DNA of 64,000 nucleotides, from the NCBI GenBank assembly GCA_963969495.1, contig OZ018319.1, forward strand, positions 207,660,247 to 207,724,246. The letters are read 5' to 3'. Origin of the DNA: Ceratothoa steindachneri (lineage: Eukaryota; Arthropoda; Malacostraca; Isopoda; Cymothoidae). Position numbers and translations under genes: made by a program. Position 1 is the stretch's first letter; every line of letters begins with the position of its first letter. A model generated the notes under the pieces. The model saw only the letters and a list, made by a program, of their open reading frames with translations, made no database searches and was not told the DNA's origin. Shown here one piece after another: positions 1 through 11,001 of this stretch.

Positions 1-416
1 GATGTCCCCTACCAGCGCTGATTTTGGGGGCACCCTAGTTTTGACTCCGAACCGAACCTGGTACCCAGGCGTGGAAAACGCCTTAACTATAACGAGAGCA
101 TTAATAGTAGTGTAGTGGTATCAATCGTGTAATGTAAAACAAGGAATCACCCTCCTGAATAATTAATGTATAAGATGTTAGCATAAAAGGAAGAAAACAT
201 GCAAAAAAAGGGAGGAAAAGTGTTATATGGCCCATGCATGGAAATACATAGGAGCTTTGGTCAAAACTAGAAACCAAAATTGGTCCAGAGAAGAAGATTC
301 AAAGTCGAACAAAGAGATGGACACCAGAAAACACGGAAGATCCTCTCTATCTTTGACTTTCTTCACAAAAGAGAGATCCAGTAGTAAACTGTTAAAAGAA
401 TCCTTCATTGAGTTCT

Positions 417-567
417 ATTCTTACAATTGGAATCCTTCAACACGTCTTATTCTTGCAAATAGAATCGTTCAGTAAGCCCTACTCTTAAAATGGAATCCTT
501 CAGTACGTCGAATCCTTACAATTGGAATCCTTCGTTACCTCCTATTCTTACAATTGGAATCCTTCAT
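417..567. repeat. Minisatellite, left part (about 31-32 bp unit)
   Basis: Imperfect tandem units built around the words TATTCTTACAATTGGAATCC and TTCAGTACGTC occur about five times. The same unit resumes after position 6498, so this is the left stub of an array that was split by the gypsy element lying between. An 82-residue open frame over this part is an accident of the repeat and is not called as a gene. Confidence 0.85.
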
Positions 568-993
568 GTCGTGGTATGACCATGTGTACGCGGTTATACA
601 CACACTGGCCTACTGGCCAACCGAAATTAAGGCTCCACCTGGGGATGGCTTTAAGAGTGCTTTAAATACACAGTTGCTAGGCCAAGGAATATTCAAACAC
701 GGCTACAAAAATAAACTTAAATAGGACTAAAGATTGCATACACATATAGGCCAAGTTAAATAACAATGCAATTAAATATTGGCAGTTCACGGTTAAGATG
801 ATTAAGATATCAATTAAGTTTGAACCTAGGGATAATTAATTAAGAAATGATCTCGCAATTATGCAAGTTCTAGAGCAAAGGGGATCTTTAAGGTTCGATG
901 CGGTACAGGTGGGAAGAGCGTGACGAAGTGGGGATTAAATCCCTTTTACCTTGATGTGCGGCGAGTAGGACCAGGGAGGTATGTTCGAACTTA

Positions 994-1565
994 AACTTGT
1001 GGACGTCGAACGAGACGTTAAATCCAACTTCGGGAAATTGAAGATGGGGGCCTCTTATTCTTAAGAGGCAAACGGAAGATGTTTCGGGTGTGGTTTCTCC
1101 GATCCTTAAAATCCGAAGACGTGGTGAGAAGGGTTAAATCGGGGCTAAAACTATTTCTACGAACAACACTGAGTGACGACTAGCTCTTCCTTGGCTCGTC
1201 GAAAATTACTCAATTCTTCTCTGGACGAGAATGTAGTCGATTCCTTCTCGACTAACACAGACTTTAACGGTTAGCGTACTGGACGGCGGCTTCAGACACA
1301 ATCTGCAAGTGAACCTCGAAGTGTCGAATATATACTCCGAAATTATCTAGACGGGGAGAGAGATTCATCGCCAACAGACTTTCTTAATTGCCTTGGGTCG
1401 CGATAAGGATCCATAGCGAGAAATCGCGATACCCCCTTAATGGTCTTTCCATTGCTATAATTTATTGCAGTATATAGAGCAGACGAATTTAGAGCAGTCA
1501 ACGGCGAAGTGGGGAAGTCAGGAAGAGGGGGAGATTCCTTTTCTCTCTCCTTATTCTTCCACACT
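994..1565 (-). repeat. 3' LTR of the gypsy element
   Basis: This segment aligns along its whole length with 5935-6498, sharing words such as GACGGCGGCTTCAGACACAA, TAGCTCTTCCTTGGCTC and GACGAGAATGTAGTCGATT with scattered substitutions and small indels. On the minus strand it begins AGTGTGGAAGAATAAG and ends CCACAAGTT, a form like some Drosophila gypsy-group LTRs. A TATATATTCGACAC word, conserved in both LTRs, is a candidate TATA element. The homologous end of the element may run on to 568. Confidence 0.85.
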
Positions 1566-1926
1566 CTCCCTTTGCAGGGAAGACATTTTTTTTCACGAGT
1601 CGGGTGCGAAAAAAATTGTCTTGAACTAATTTTTCTTCAAGAGGGAGATGCTATAAAAATTAAATTAGTGAAACGAGATACAAAAAAAAATTAGGGCAAT
1701 AGGGTCTTCTAGAGGATTTCTGCTAAAACTATCCGCTAAACAATTTTGAGTACCCTTGAATACAAAATACGGAATTGATGTTCCATGAGCAACAGGCTCC
1801 AGCGCATTACTCGTCCATTTTAACGCTTGAAATTACGAAGGTACGACAATGGCTTATGGTCATTCTCAATTACCAATTCGGTTGCTATAAGGTACATTCT
1901 AAAATGTCGAATTAACCATACTCTAG

Positions 1927-2553
1927 CTAAGCTTCGAGTTCAATGGTGACGTAAGCTTTCTCGCAGGCAGACAGCTTCCTGCTCGCATACTCTACGGGAT
2001 ATCCACTTCTATCGTTTTTATACTGCATGAGGTCACCACCTATACCATCACGAGAGGCATCAGTACAAATCTCAAACCTTTTGTTCGGATTAGTGACTCT
2101 CAAAATAAGAGCAGAGATCAGCTTCTTCTTCAGCTGGGTAAAGCTAGACACTGCAGGGGGAGTCCAACTGAGAGGATGGGGTCCCGTTTTCTTTAACATA
2201 TCATTGAGGAGTGACGCTATAGTGGCGATATTGGGAACGAAGCGCCTGTAAAATGAAGCAGAACCCAGAAATGACCGCAGCTGCTTCTTCGTCCGGGGAA
2301 GCGGCATTTCAGCTATCGCTTTAACTTTGTCTTCTTGGGAGACAATTTGGTTATTTCCGATCTTAAAACTAAGATATTTATTTGTATCATATGCGAAATG
2401 ACACTTCGCCAGGCCTATCGTTAGTCCGTGTGCACGCAAACGGATTACCAAAGCGCTAAGTGACTGCACGTGCTGGTCCCATGTACGGGTGGCAACGTAC
2501 ACGTTGTAAAAATACAAGGTTACACTGACTAGGCCATCTACAATTCGACGCAT
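1927..2553 (-). pseudogene. gypsy pol remnant: RT thumb side and RNase H
   Basis: A 208-residue frame with the second half of a Ty3/gypsy reverse transcriptase followed by the start of RNase H. The catalytic YxDD box reads YFYN before VYVATRT, so both aspartates are lost. The connection region carries the family pattern QLRSFLGSASFYRRFVPN and LSWTPPAVSSFTQLK. RNase H begins at FEICTDASRDGIGG, keeping the TDAS motif, and reaches YASRKLSACEKAY before stopping. It continues the frame of the neighbouring pseudogene at 2557-3219 after a stop codon. The loss of the catalytic aspartates and the stop argue against activity. Identification as Ty3/gypsy rather than BEL/Pao rests on these RNase H and connection motifs. 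Confidence 0.85.
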
Positions 2554-2556
2554 GAT

Positions 2557-3219
2557 TTAATTGTAGTTTCCACACGCAGTTACCAAAGCACTGGGAAGAA
2601 GGGTAAACTGCATTAAGCCTTTTTCTGTAACAAAAGCTGTAAAGCGCTTAGAAGATTCGGAGAGCGGAATCTGATGGTAGTCCTTACAAAAATCAATTTC
2701 GGAAATGAATTTTGCATCTTTGAAAAGATGTAAGTTTTGATCAATCAAATGTATGGGTTCGGCGTCGACTGAATTTAATTTGCGAAAATCGACGCACATC
2801 CTAAATGATTGATCGGCCTTTCTGACCATCGCAATCGGGGCACAAAAGTCAGATGAAGAAGGCTCGATTATCCCAAACCTGAGCAAATTTTCTACTTCGG
2901 CGTTAAACGTGGGTCGTAAATTAACGAAAATAGGATAGGGCTTAGTTCTTACTGTTTCTTGCGTTTTTAAAACAATCTCATGAGTGAATTGGGTTGAACA
3001 ACCTGGGATTTCGGAGACCACTTCCGAGAATTCACTTAGTAGGCTCGCCAATTGAGCCTTCTCGATGGGTCGTAGATGGGGGTTAAAATAGAGCTTTGGT
3101 GCTAAGTCCGATTGGGGGTAAGGGAGAGACGGCAAAGGTATTCCTCGTATGCTTCCAAGCAGATTATTATATATGAAATTAAAGAGCATTAAAAGCCCTT
3201 TTATTCCTGTCAAAATCAT
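2557..3219 (-). pseudogene. gypsy pol remnant: RT fingers and palm
   Basis: A 220-residue frame holding the first half of a Ty3/gypsy reverse transcriptase. The protease-to-RT linker is visible as FTHEIVLKTQETVRTKPYP. The RT follows with IEPSSSDFCAPIAMVRKAD, RMCVDFRKLNSVD and, in motif A, ISEIDFCKDYHQIPL, which keeps the first catalytic aspartate and the YHQI pattern. The region after FVTEKGLMQFTLLP is garbled (SALVTACGNYN then a stop) where PFGLxNAPATFQR would normally follow. The remainder lies in the adjoining frame at 1927-2553. The upstream N-terminal part of this frame is not recognisable. Confidence 0.85.
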
Positions 3220-3224
3220 AATAA

Positions 3225-3965
3225 CCTACGGCGCCGTTTTTAAGATACAGGGGGGTCTTTCAGAATCCCCTTCCCCTTGATCTTCCCCTTGATACCTGAT
3301 ATCATATAAATGGCTATAGAATTACTAAAAATATAAGCAATTGAACTCAATTCACGACTAAAATATGTTCATATGATTTAGTTGTCATTTGAAATCAGTT
3401 TTCTTTAGTTCCATTAAAATTCATGTTAATGTTAGAATAAAACATATATTTTTCAGACAAGGTCAACTATAGGCTTTGTTCTCAGTTGGAGGACAGGGAA
3501 AGGGGGGGAGCTGTTAGGTAAATAATAGGGGTGTTCTGAATCTTCTAGAATTTAGTTCAATCTATATTCGAATGATGTTAAAAATTTAAACCTGTTCTTA
3601 GGCGCTGTTTTTTTTTAGCAAATATTTAAAATCGCATGCAATAGTTTTGTGTTTTGTTCACAAATCAAATTTAAAAATTAATGGAAAATTCCCACGAATG
3701 TATATAATTTTGTATCATCATAATTTTGACTATGTTCTAGTCGTGTTGCTAAAACAAAATATATTCTATAAAAAGTGCATAAACTTTAAATATCTAAGAG
3801 AAATTTTCCACATATGTATACAATTTTGCATTATCTTAATTTTAGCTATGTTCTAGTCATGTTGCTAAAAAATAATTATACCATAAAAATTGCAATAAAA
3901 TGATATACAAAATCAAAATATGCGAATTTTGAATGAAACAACGTGCAAAGTAACTCAAGAAGAAA
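3225..3965. repeat. AT-rich insert in the gypsy element with a 116-bp duplication
   Basis: A strongly AT-rich stretch lies between the protease and RT remnants, where the element should be continuously coding. It contains two diverged direct copies of a unit of about 116 bp, marked by TATGTTCTAGTCGTGTTGCT near 3731 and TATGTTCTAGTCATGTTGCT near 3847. It has no recognisable coding capacity. It is probably a later insertion or expansion inside the retrotransposon; its edges are uncertain. Confidence 0.5.
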
Positions 3966-4273
3966 TGTGTTATCCCCTTAGGCCGTTGAGAACCATCTTC
4001 AGAACTTAATGTGGATACATCCTGGGTATACACAGGATAGCGACCGGGGCGTTATCTGGTCCTACAAAAGATTGATAACGAATCTTTTTCTATGTAGTCA
4101 ATTCTTATATTCCCTCGAACGGTTTTGGATCCTTTTTTCTGGCCTTCTCCCACAGTGGTTGCAAAGAAGGGCAATTTCTTTTTAGCTTCAGCAAACTGAT
4201 CATTGCTGGATAACTCGACGTCCGGGGTTGACGTGGATGTTAAAGGTACCGGAGTAACGGTATATTTCGCAGC

Positions 4274-4552
4274 TTAGGCCCTGGTGATCACTGGTTGCGC
4301 GATGGGTTTTGGGGAGAGCTCCGCACTCTGTCCGATAAACACAGAACAAAACTTTATCGGAGCCGTGACTACATTGGCCCATACTGTAAAATACTGACAC
4401 TGTATGTAGCACTTTACCACAGGGAACTTATTGGCACGACCTAAAAAGTTGTGAACGATCGCAAATCTCTTATTCTGAGGACTTACTGGCGGCAACAGCT
4501 TGTCCGAGACTACTATGCATGTGCAACCCGTATCTCTTACAAGGGTTGGCAC
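4274..4552 (-). pseudogene. gypsy aspartic protease remnant
   Basis: A 92-residue frame that begins LVRDTGCTCIVVSDKLLPP, a retropepsin active site with the DTG triad at about 4526-4534. The following residues, up to VTAPIKFCSVFIGQ, fit the flap and second beta-sheet region of gypsy proteases. It lies between the zinc-knuckle remnant and the RT, which is the expected order on the minus strand. The downstream end is eroded and the link to RT is broken by an AT-rich insert. Homodimeric cleavage of the polyprotein would be its role in an intact element. Confidence 0.75.
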
Positions 4553-4701
4553 TAGGCACCCATTTATCGTCCCATTCTCAAACTTGAGCTAACTGGGGGA
4601 ACTCTTATTGAACAGGAAATTTACCTGTTGTTCCAAGTGGGAGGGAGCAGTCGGCGACTGCGATGACGAGGTAGAAGAGTTAGTGGAAGAGAAGCGGTTA
4701 C

Positions 4702-4905
4702 CTAGTGGACCTGATGATTAGGGGTGGTCCTTAGCTGCGAATTCTGGGCGCAGTTATAACTAAAGTAACCAGGGGTGCCAAACGTAAAGCATACGATGGG
4801 TTTACGCGTGTAGTAGGACGGCGCAGAAGGGAATGTTGGAGGCTTTACGTCCTTTTGTTCACGCTGAGGATGAGGCTTGGGTTTATGAGGCACCTGAATC
4901 TTCAC
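4702..4905 (-). pseudogene. gypsy gag C-terminus with a damaged zinc knuckle
   Basis: The frame contains CFTFGTPGYFSYNC, which matches the CX2CX4HX4C nucleocapsid knuckle except that the second Cys is Phe and the His is Tyr, so the metal site is lost. A proline- and lysine-rich stretch precedes it. It sits just upstream of the protease, as expected for a gag-pol junction. Confidence 0.7.
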
Positions 4906-5760
4906 GAAGCTACCATTATTCCTAGCATGGAACTTATTATGTCTAAACTTATGTTTGGGGGACAGAGAGTGATTCTACTTAATCTCCTTGGGATACAGGT
5001 CGTGGCTGGAAGCGTGAAGGTTGGCTTTCCCTACAAACTCTTTAAACGAAGAAGATCTTCTATCAGTTACGAAGGCCTTCAATTCTCGGGGATGGGTAGC
5101 CATGAGTTGATCTCTTAAAATATAGTCGACTAAATGACTCATAGTCGTTAGTCACTTGTGAGGAGTCCAGCTAAAACTGTAAATTGCGGCGAAGGGTAAA
5201 CTCAAATTGCTTAAAAGCTTGTCCCGGCTGTATCCTAGAAGAGCGGAATCTAACCCGATAGAACTCCGGATTCATATTAATAGCAGAGAAGAGCTCTGCT
5301 TTTAGGGTTCAATAATCCAGGGATGCTTCCGAGGGGAGAGTAATGAATATTTCAGGCAGACGAGTGTTTAAGAGGGGGAGTAGACTGGCAACTCCATCTA
5401 ATTCTACATCTCAATTGTTGACTTCGAGATTTTTTTCAAAGTGGGTCAGATAAGAACAAAAATCGTATCCGTCTTTATACGCGGGGAGTTTTAACGAGGC
5501 TGCTTGTGGCTGATGGTTTTGTGATCCCACAGAAGTCGTTTCGACATGATCATGGCTTAATTCTCTCTCGTGCTGTCGTATTTGTTCTCTCTCTTTTGCT
5601 TCTCTCTATGCTTGTTCTTTTCCATTCTTCTGCTTCTCTGTGTGCTTTCCTTTCTGCCCGTTCGTTTTGTTCTTTTTCTTAAATGTAAGCAATTAAATCC
5701 TCTCCTGATAGTCCTAGGTTCTGTCCCTGCTTATGAAAACGATCGAACGAAGACATCCTG
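4906..5760 (-). pseudogene. gypsy gag remnant (capsid region, broken frames)
   Basis: Reading the minus strand across frames shows a basic, Glu/Arg/Gln-rich coiled-coil-like stretch (about 5540-5680), then LPAYKDGYDFCSYLTHFEKN (about 5440-5500), then RFRSSRIQPGQAFKQFEFTL (about 5190-5260). These are typical of the N-terminal coil and capsid-like core of arthropod gypsy gag. Stops and frameshifts interrupt it, so no single long frame survives. The pyrimidine-rich plus-strand tract at 5560-5660 is simply the reverse complement of the coil. Confidence 0.65.
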
Positions 5761-5934
5761 AATATGCTGCGTTCGCCTTTCGCAACACGAGAAAGCTTAC
5801 CAGAACAAGTGAGGCTCTTCCTAACAAATCTAATCTACTTGTTATTACCCCCCAAAAAACTTAATGAGGTTTCCAATCAATTATGCACACCAGGAAAAGA
5901 AAATAACTGACGAGGAAACCTGACTCAGGAATTG

Positions 5935-6498
5935 AACTTGTGGGCGTCTCACAAGACGCTTAACAACTTCGAAAAATTGAAAATGGAGGCCTCTTATCCT
6001 ATAAGGGAAATTGAGGATTCTTCGGGGATGGCTTTTCCGATTCTTAAAATTCGGAGACGTGGTGAGAAGGGTTGAAGCGCACCTAAAACTCTCTCCACGA
6101 ATAACATTAAATGGTGACTAGCTCTTCCTTGGCTCTTCGAAAATCACTCAATTCTTTTCTGGACGAGAATGTAGTCGATTTACTCTCGACTAACGAAGAC
6201 GTTAACGGCTAACGTATTGGACGGCGGCTTCAGACACAATCTGCATGTGAACTCCGAAGTGTCGAATATATACTATGAGATTATCTAGACCGGGAGTAAG
6301 ATTCATCACCAACAGACTCCTTAATTGCCTTGGGTCGTGATAAGGGTCCATTGTTGAAAGTCACGGTACCCCCTTAAGGGTCTTTCCATTGTTATAATTT
6401 TCTCAGTATATAGGGCAGACGAATGTAGAGCGGTCAACAGCGAACTGGGAAAGTCAGGGAGGGGGGATTTCTTTTCTCTTTTCTTATTCTTCCAAACT
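5935..6498 (-). repeat. 5' LTR of the gypsy element
   Basis: This is the partner of 994-1565. On the minus strand it begins AGTTTGGAAGAATAAG (one substitution from the other copy) and ends CCACAAGTT. The sequence internal to it, AATTCCTGAGTCAGG on the minus strand, does not resemble a standard tRNA primer-binding site. The R/U5 end and primer site may therefore have been deleted. Confidence 0.85.
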
Positions 6499-7880
6499 TC
6501 ATTACCTCCTATTCTTATAATTGGAATCCTTTATTACCATCCTATTCTTACAAATGGAATCCTTCATTACGTGCTATTCTTATAAATGGAATCCTTCAGT
6601 AAGTCCTATTCTTCTCCTAAATGGAATTTTTTAGCACATCTTATTCTTATAAATTAAATCCTTCAATAACTTCTATTCATACCCCAGGGCCCCTTCAATA
6701 GGTCATATCTTTACCACTGGAATTCTTCAGTAATTCCTATTCCTACAACATGAATCCTTCAACAATTCCTATTTATAAGACTGGAATCACTCAATACATG
6801 CGATTTTTACCACTGGAATTCATAAGTACGTCCTATTGTTTGAGCTGGAATCCTTCATTATGTCCTATTTTTACTACCAGAATTCTTCATTACGTCCTAT
6901 TCCTAAAACTGGAATACTACAGTACCTCCTATTTTTACCAATGGAATTCTTCAGTATCGTCTATACCTTCCACTATATTCATTACTTACCTTTATTACCA
7001 TTTGAATTTTGAGGTTAAGTACATCATATTCGTTTCAATGTAATACTTCAATATGTCCTATTCATAAAAATTAAGTTCGTCAGAACGTCCTATTCTTACC
7101 AGTCTAATTCTTCAGTATGTCTCCCCTTATTACCGCTGGAATACTTAGGTATATCGTAATCGTGAAACTTGTAACCTTTGATTCAAGACTCCCTATTCTA
7201 ACAAGTAAAATCCTTACCACTGAAGTCCTTCAGTGTTTACTATTCTTACCACTAGATTTTTTCAGTAAGTCCTCTTTTTAACAGTGAAATCTTTCAAAAC
7301 CTTCCATTCAAACATCAGTACGTCTTAGTCCTACCACTTGAAATTTCTGTACTACTTAACAATAGAATCCATTATTAAGCTCTATTCTTATTCCTGGATT
7401 CCGGTTGTACGTCCTATTGTTACAAATGGGATCCTTCAATACATCCCAATATTACCATTGGAATCCTTCATTACGACCTATTCTACCATCCATATCTTAC
7501 AAGACATGATATTCTTTCCATCAGAATCTTTCATTATTCGTATATCTACTCAAAGAAGCCATTTGGAGGTCCTATTCTTAACAATTGTAACATTCACTGC
7601 ATCTAATTATTGCCACATGAAATCTTAAATACGTCTTATACATGATAGAGGAACCCTTTAGTACTTTCTATTATTTTTCGACTAGAAGCCTTAATTACGT
7701 TCATTCTTATCAATGGAATCTTTCAATGTGTTATATTCTTACCACTGTAATCTTACAGGAAGATCCATTCTTACCCAAGGAATTTAACATAGGTCATATT
7801 GTTACCGATGGAATCTTTCAGTGCAACCTCTTCGTACCATTTTTATACTTCATTAGCCCACTCGGTCTTTCACTTACTAA
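6498..7880. repeat. Minisatellite, right part (about 31-32 bp unit)
   Basis: About 40 diverged tandem units follow the pattern TCCTATTCTTACCACTGGAA followed by TCCTTCAGTACG. Units become more diverged to the right and fade near 7830-7880. Open frames of 90-97 residues across it are repeat artefacts. This is the continuation of the stub at 417-567. Confidence 0.9.
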
Positions 7881-7891
7881 TATTCTCTTTC

Positions 7892-8065
7892 AAAATACAA
7901 GGGAACCGATGGCTAGATAGAAAGATGAGTATAAAAATATCACTAGATAATTAATTAGATGATGGAGGAAATCAGTGTAAAATACAAGGGAACCAATGGC
8001 TAGATAGAGAGATGAGTATAAAAATATCACTCGATAATTAATTAGATGATGGAGGAAATCGGTGT
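7892..8065. repeat. Two-copy tandem duplication, 87-bp period
   Basis: AAAATACAAGGGAACC begins at 7892 and again at 7979, and each copy runs through ATGAGTATAAAAATATCACT and GATGATGGAGGAAATC. The copies differ at only a few positions, so the duplication is recent compared with the neighbouring array. Confidence 0.9.
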
Positions 8066-8639
8066 AAACAACAAAACGCACCTTTACATAGACTAAAAAG
8101 AATGATGGAGGTGGGTAAGGCCAGAAATCTTAAAATAATTGTTTTCCGAAAAATAAAAATAACAAAAATCTTGGTCTGCACATCCAGGTTTATTTCAAGG
8201 AATCGTGCTCCCCGAGTATGGACTATGTGCATAAATGATGCAAAGTCTTTTATCATTGAGGGAAATCCTGTGTCATTTGCATCAGGTTAACAATTAAGGA
8301 AACGTTTTACATCCAATTAGAAGGTTAGGAATTTTTAAAAGAAAAGTGCAAATTTTCAAGCTTGGGCATTGAATCGCGACATTTGTCTCGGTACGTTTGT
8401 GGGAAATATATCACAGACTATTATCATTAATTATGCCATTAAATATAGCAATTTATTTTGCATAGCAATGATGCCAAGTGAAAATTAGCCGATTGTGCTG
8501 GCAAAGAGGAAATGGTGGAAGAGGAATTGAGTGAAAACATGCACAGAATTTTGGAAGCAGAGAATATCAACCAAGAACGTGATTAGCGAGGAGCAAATGG
8601 AGCCGTAATAACAATCTAAGAATTAAGGAGTTCCTTAGA

Positions 8640-9560
8640 GACTTTCGCGCCAAAATCACCAGAAGCAACCGGTCTAACGAAAATTAACTATCAGAGAGCT
8701 CTAATAAACATCCTATTAGGCCCTGAAAAACTTGTCAATGCCTGCCAAGAATAGGCTTCTTTCTATCCACATGAATTTAAAATAGCTAAAATAATCCTGA
8801 TCCAGAAGCCATGGGGAAACCTACCATACAAGTAGCAAACAATAAAACAATTTATCTCCTTATCTTCCTCGGAAAGGTAATTGAAAAATCTTAAAGAAAA
8901 GATTGATAAAACAGCTGGATGAGAACCAACTATATGACTCACAATTCTAATTCAGAAAAGGTCAGAGACACCACCACGGCCATGGCCATAAAAACACAAA
9001 AGTTTGCCAAAGCCAAAGCCGACAAATGTACCATCGACGTCATAGTCTGTGACGCCGAAAAAGCATTTGATCAGGATTAGGTTAAGGTACTAACATATAA
9101 GATCATCCAGTTAGGACTCAGCGGCAATTTCGATAGACTTATATGCAACTATCTAAGAAAGAGAAAGGCGTATAACAGCATAAGGGAAAATGAGAGACTA
9201 ACGTTTGGGTCAAATCCAAAGCTGGCCTGCCGCAAGAAGGCAGCCTAAGCCCGACCTTTTATTCAGTCTAGACAGCTGATATCCCACAACTTAGAACACC
9301 AGGCTACTTAAATATACAATTTGCAGATGACATCACTCAAATGGTGGTGATGCCCTACAGAAATCCGCAAATGTAAGCAAGAACATCAGCAGCAGAAATT
9401 GATAATCTGAACAATTAATAAAAAAAGGGAAGAGGAAGCCCAAATACCAGTAGTTCAAGATAAGGCCCATCTCTAAGATTAAAATAAACAGTAATACGGG
9501 TCAATGGGAACATACAAGTTGCGGTAAATCAGCCACCGAAATGAAGAAGAGGCCTGCTTC
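8640..9560 (+). pseudogene. LINE reverse transcriptase remnant (Jockey-like)
   Basis: Reading across frames and stops gives an ordered set of non-LTR RT motifs. They are KIILIQKPWG (about 8790), LGKVIEKS (8870), a diverged fingers region with HHHGHG, motif A VIVCDAEKAFDQD (about 9040-9080), IIQLGLSGNFDRLICNYLRK (9100-9160), RPFIQ where GVPQGS...LFxLY is expected, PQLRTPGYLNIQFADDITQM (about 9290-9350), and FKIRPISKIK in the thumb (9460). The FADD box is intact. No open frame survives and the EN domain was not found. The family is Jockey-like by the FADDITQM and KTN-KFxIIPISK-type thumb pattern. Confidence 0.75.
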
Positions 9561-9603
9561 ACCTGAATCATTAAATAGCACAAGACAACGCTCTGAGCTC
9601 AAC

Positions 9604-9715
9604 CCTCTCTGCTTGCAAAATTGTAGCTGGCGATCTCCTTGGTGCAAACCGAAATCCAAAGGCCTCAGTCAAATCATGATTAGATACCTAAAAAGGTACC
9701 TGTAGGATTTTCAGG
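9604..9715 (+). repeat. Fragment shared with the LINE at 11002 (direct copy)
   Basis: About 110 bp, containing GTAGCTGGCGATCTCCTTGG and CCAAAGGCCTCAGTCAAATC, recur with a few differences at 11002-11105. In the second location the segment codes for the region just before the RT of another LINE, so this is a detached piece of that family. Confidence 0.8.
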
Positions 9716-9719
9716 CGAA

Positions 9720-11000
9720 TGAGGGGAATATTCTAGGACTCGGGATCAGTTTATATGTATGGATACACTAGCAAAAAAAGTGGGTTGTCCAACCTTTTTT
9801 CCCAACAGGCCAAATTGGAAATTTAAGTATATTAACCGGGCCACAGTGGTCCTTAAATATAAAATTAAAAAGGTTCAAAGATATATATAATTACAAACAA
9901 AATACTGTATATTAACAGAAAAAAATAAATTAGACACAAAATAAAATAAAATCAATGTGATTTGGGAGATGCCTTCCTCTTATGATATTGTCAATATCTG
10001 GTTTTCAAAGTAAATGAAAATATACCTAAAAAATACCTCGTAAAAATCAAATATGAGTAAGCAGTGGGCCGCAGGAAAATATTAAGTGGGCTGCGGGTTG
10101 GACGTTCCTAGACTCTAACCTCTCAATGATAAAGAGAAAGAAAGTCAACCGAGCGATGTTCCACCCTATACTTATAGATCCCTAAGTTCCAACACACACA
10201 TTTACCAAGTCGAAGAAATAGAAAGTCCAAAGAATTCAAAACAAAGCTCTCTACTGGATAGCAAACACACGAAAGACGGAAAGAAATACAGTAAGATAGC
10301 TCTATGAAACAACTAACCTAGAAACAATAAACTTCCTAATGAAGATCAGACTGACCAAAGTGTGGGAAAAGATAAGAAAAATAACTCGTAAACTGTACCA
10401 GATAACTAAGATAGATGCTGATAGACGGTGTCATAGCGGTTTCCAGACTAGCAGAATACAACTAGATACGGAAGAAGTTCCAATAAGAACATAAATAAAG
10501 TAATAGTAAAACCAATACCAGAGAAGAACTTATTTATAAAAAGTATATTATAACAACGGCAAGAAATCCTTAAAATAATAAGCCATGAAAAAGCTTAGTA
10601 CAGAAATGGAATACAATCAAATCAAGAAATATCAAATAAAAACATTAAAAAATATACACATTATACCCAGTTCCACACACCTATGGCAAAGAGAACACAA
10701 CGTACAAAAACATACAAAACGTACAAAAACTACTAAAAACAAATTAAAACAAAAAATAAAACTATTTAAAATCAGCCAGCCATCTGACCAACTATTAGTC
10801 TACTACACATTTCATGCTATACCATTGCTATGGCATTACCTCTTAAATCTCTCTCCATCTAAGTAAACTAACATCTTCACGACCTCATTGTAATTATATT
10901 GAGAGAAGTTAGTTTTAGAGAGAGAGAGAGAATTTAGAGATCTTTCGCATCCACTAGTCTACAATTCGTAATAAAGCAGTCTCTGCTCAACTTCTCCCCA
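9720..11000. other. No feature recognised
   Basis: AT-rich sequence with A-rich runs and many stops in all frames. A 93-residue, lysine-rich frame at 10585-10866 has no recognised motif and looks like a product of A-rich composition. A short (AG)n tract lies at 10918-10931. Confidence 0.5.
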
Positions 11001-11001
11001 A

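Larger units (their letters stand above)
568..6498 (-). mobile_element. Ty3/gypsy-type LTR retrotransposon, degenerate
   Basis: A retrotransposon on the minus strand with two matching LTRs (about 994-1565 and 5935-6498) and, between them in order, remnants of gag, a CCHC knuckle, aspartic protease, reverse transcriptase and RNase H. Both flanks are the same minisatellite, and the word TTCAT ends the left flank (563-567) and begins the right flank (6498-6502). This fits a 4-5 bp target duplication, although the word is also part of the repeat unit. The stretch 568-993 lies outside the shared LTR portion but inside the interruption, so the true 3' LTR may be about 1 kb, with its counterpart deleted from the 5' LTR. 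Only about 360 bp separate RNase H from the 3' LTR, too little for an integrase. A polypurine tract, GCAAAGGGAG on the minus strand, abuts the 3' LTR near 1566-1575. No convincing primer-binding site was seen. The element is dead. Confidence 0.85.

Noticed and set aside
994..997. AACT as the gypsy target duplication
   Set aside because: AACT also occurs inside the element next to the 5' LTR and is best read as part of the LTR end. TTCAT from the minisatellite flanks is the better candidate.
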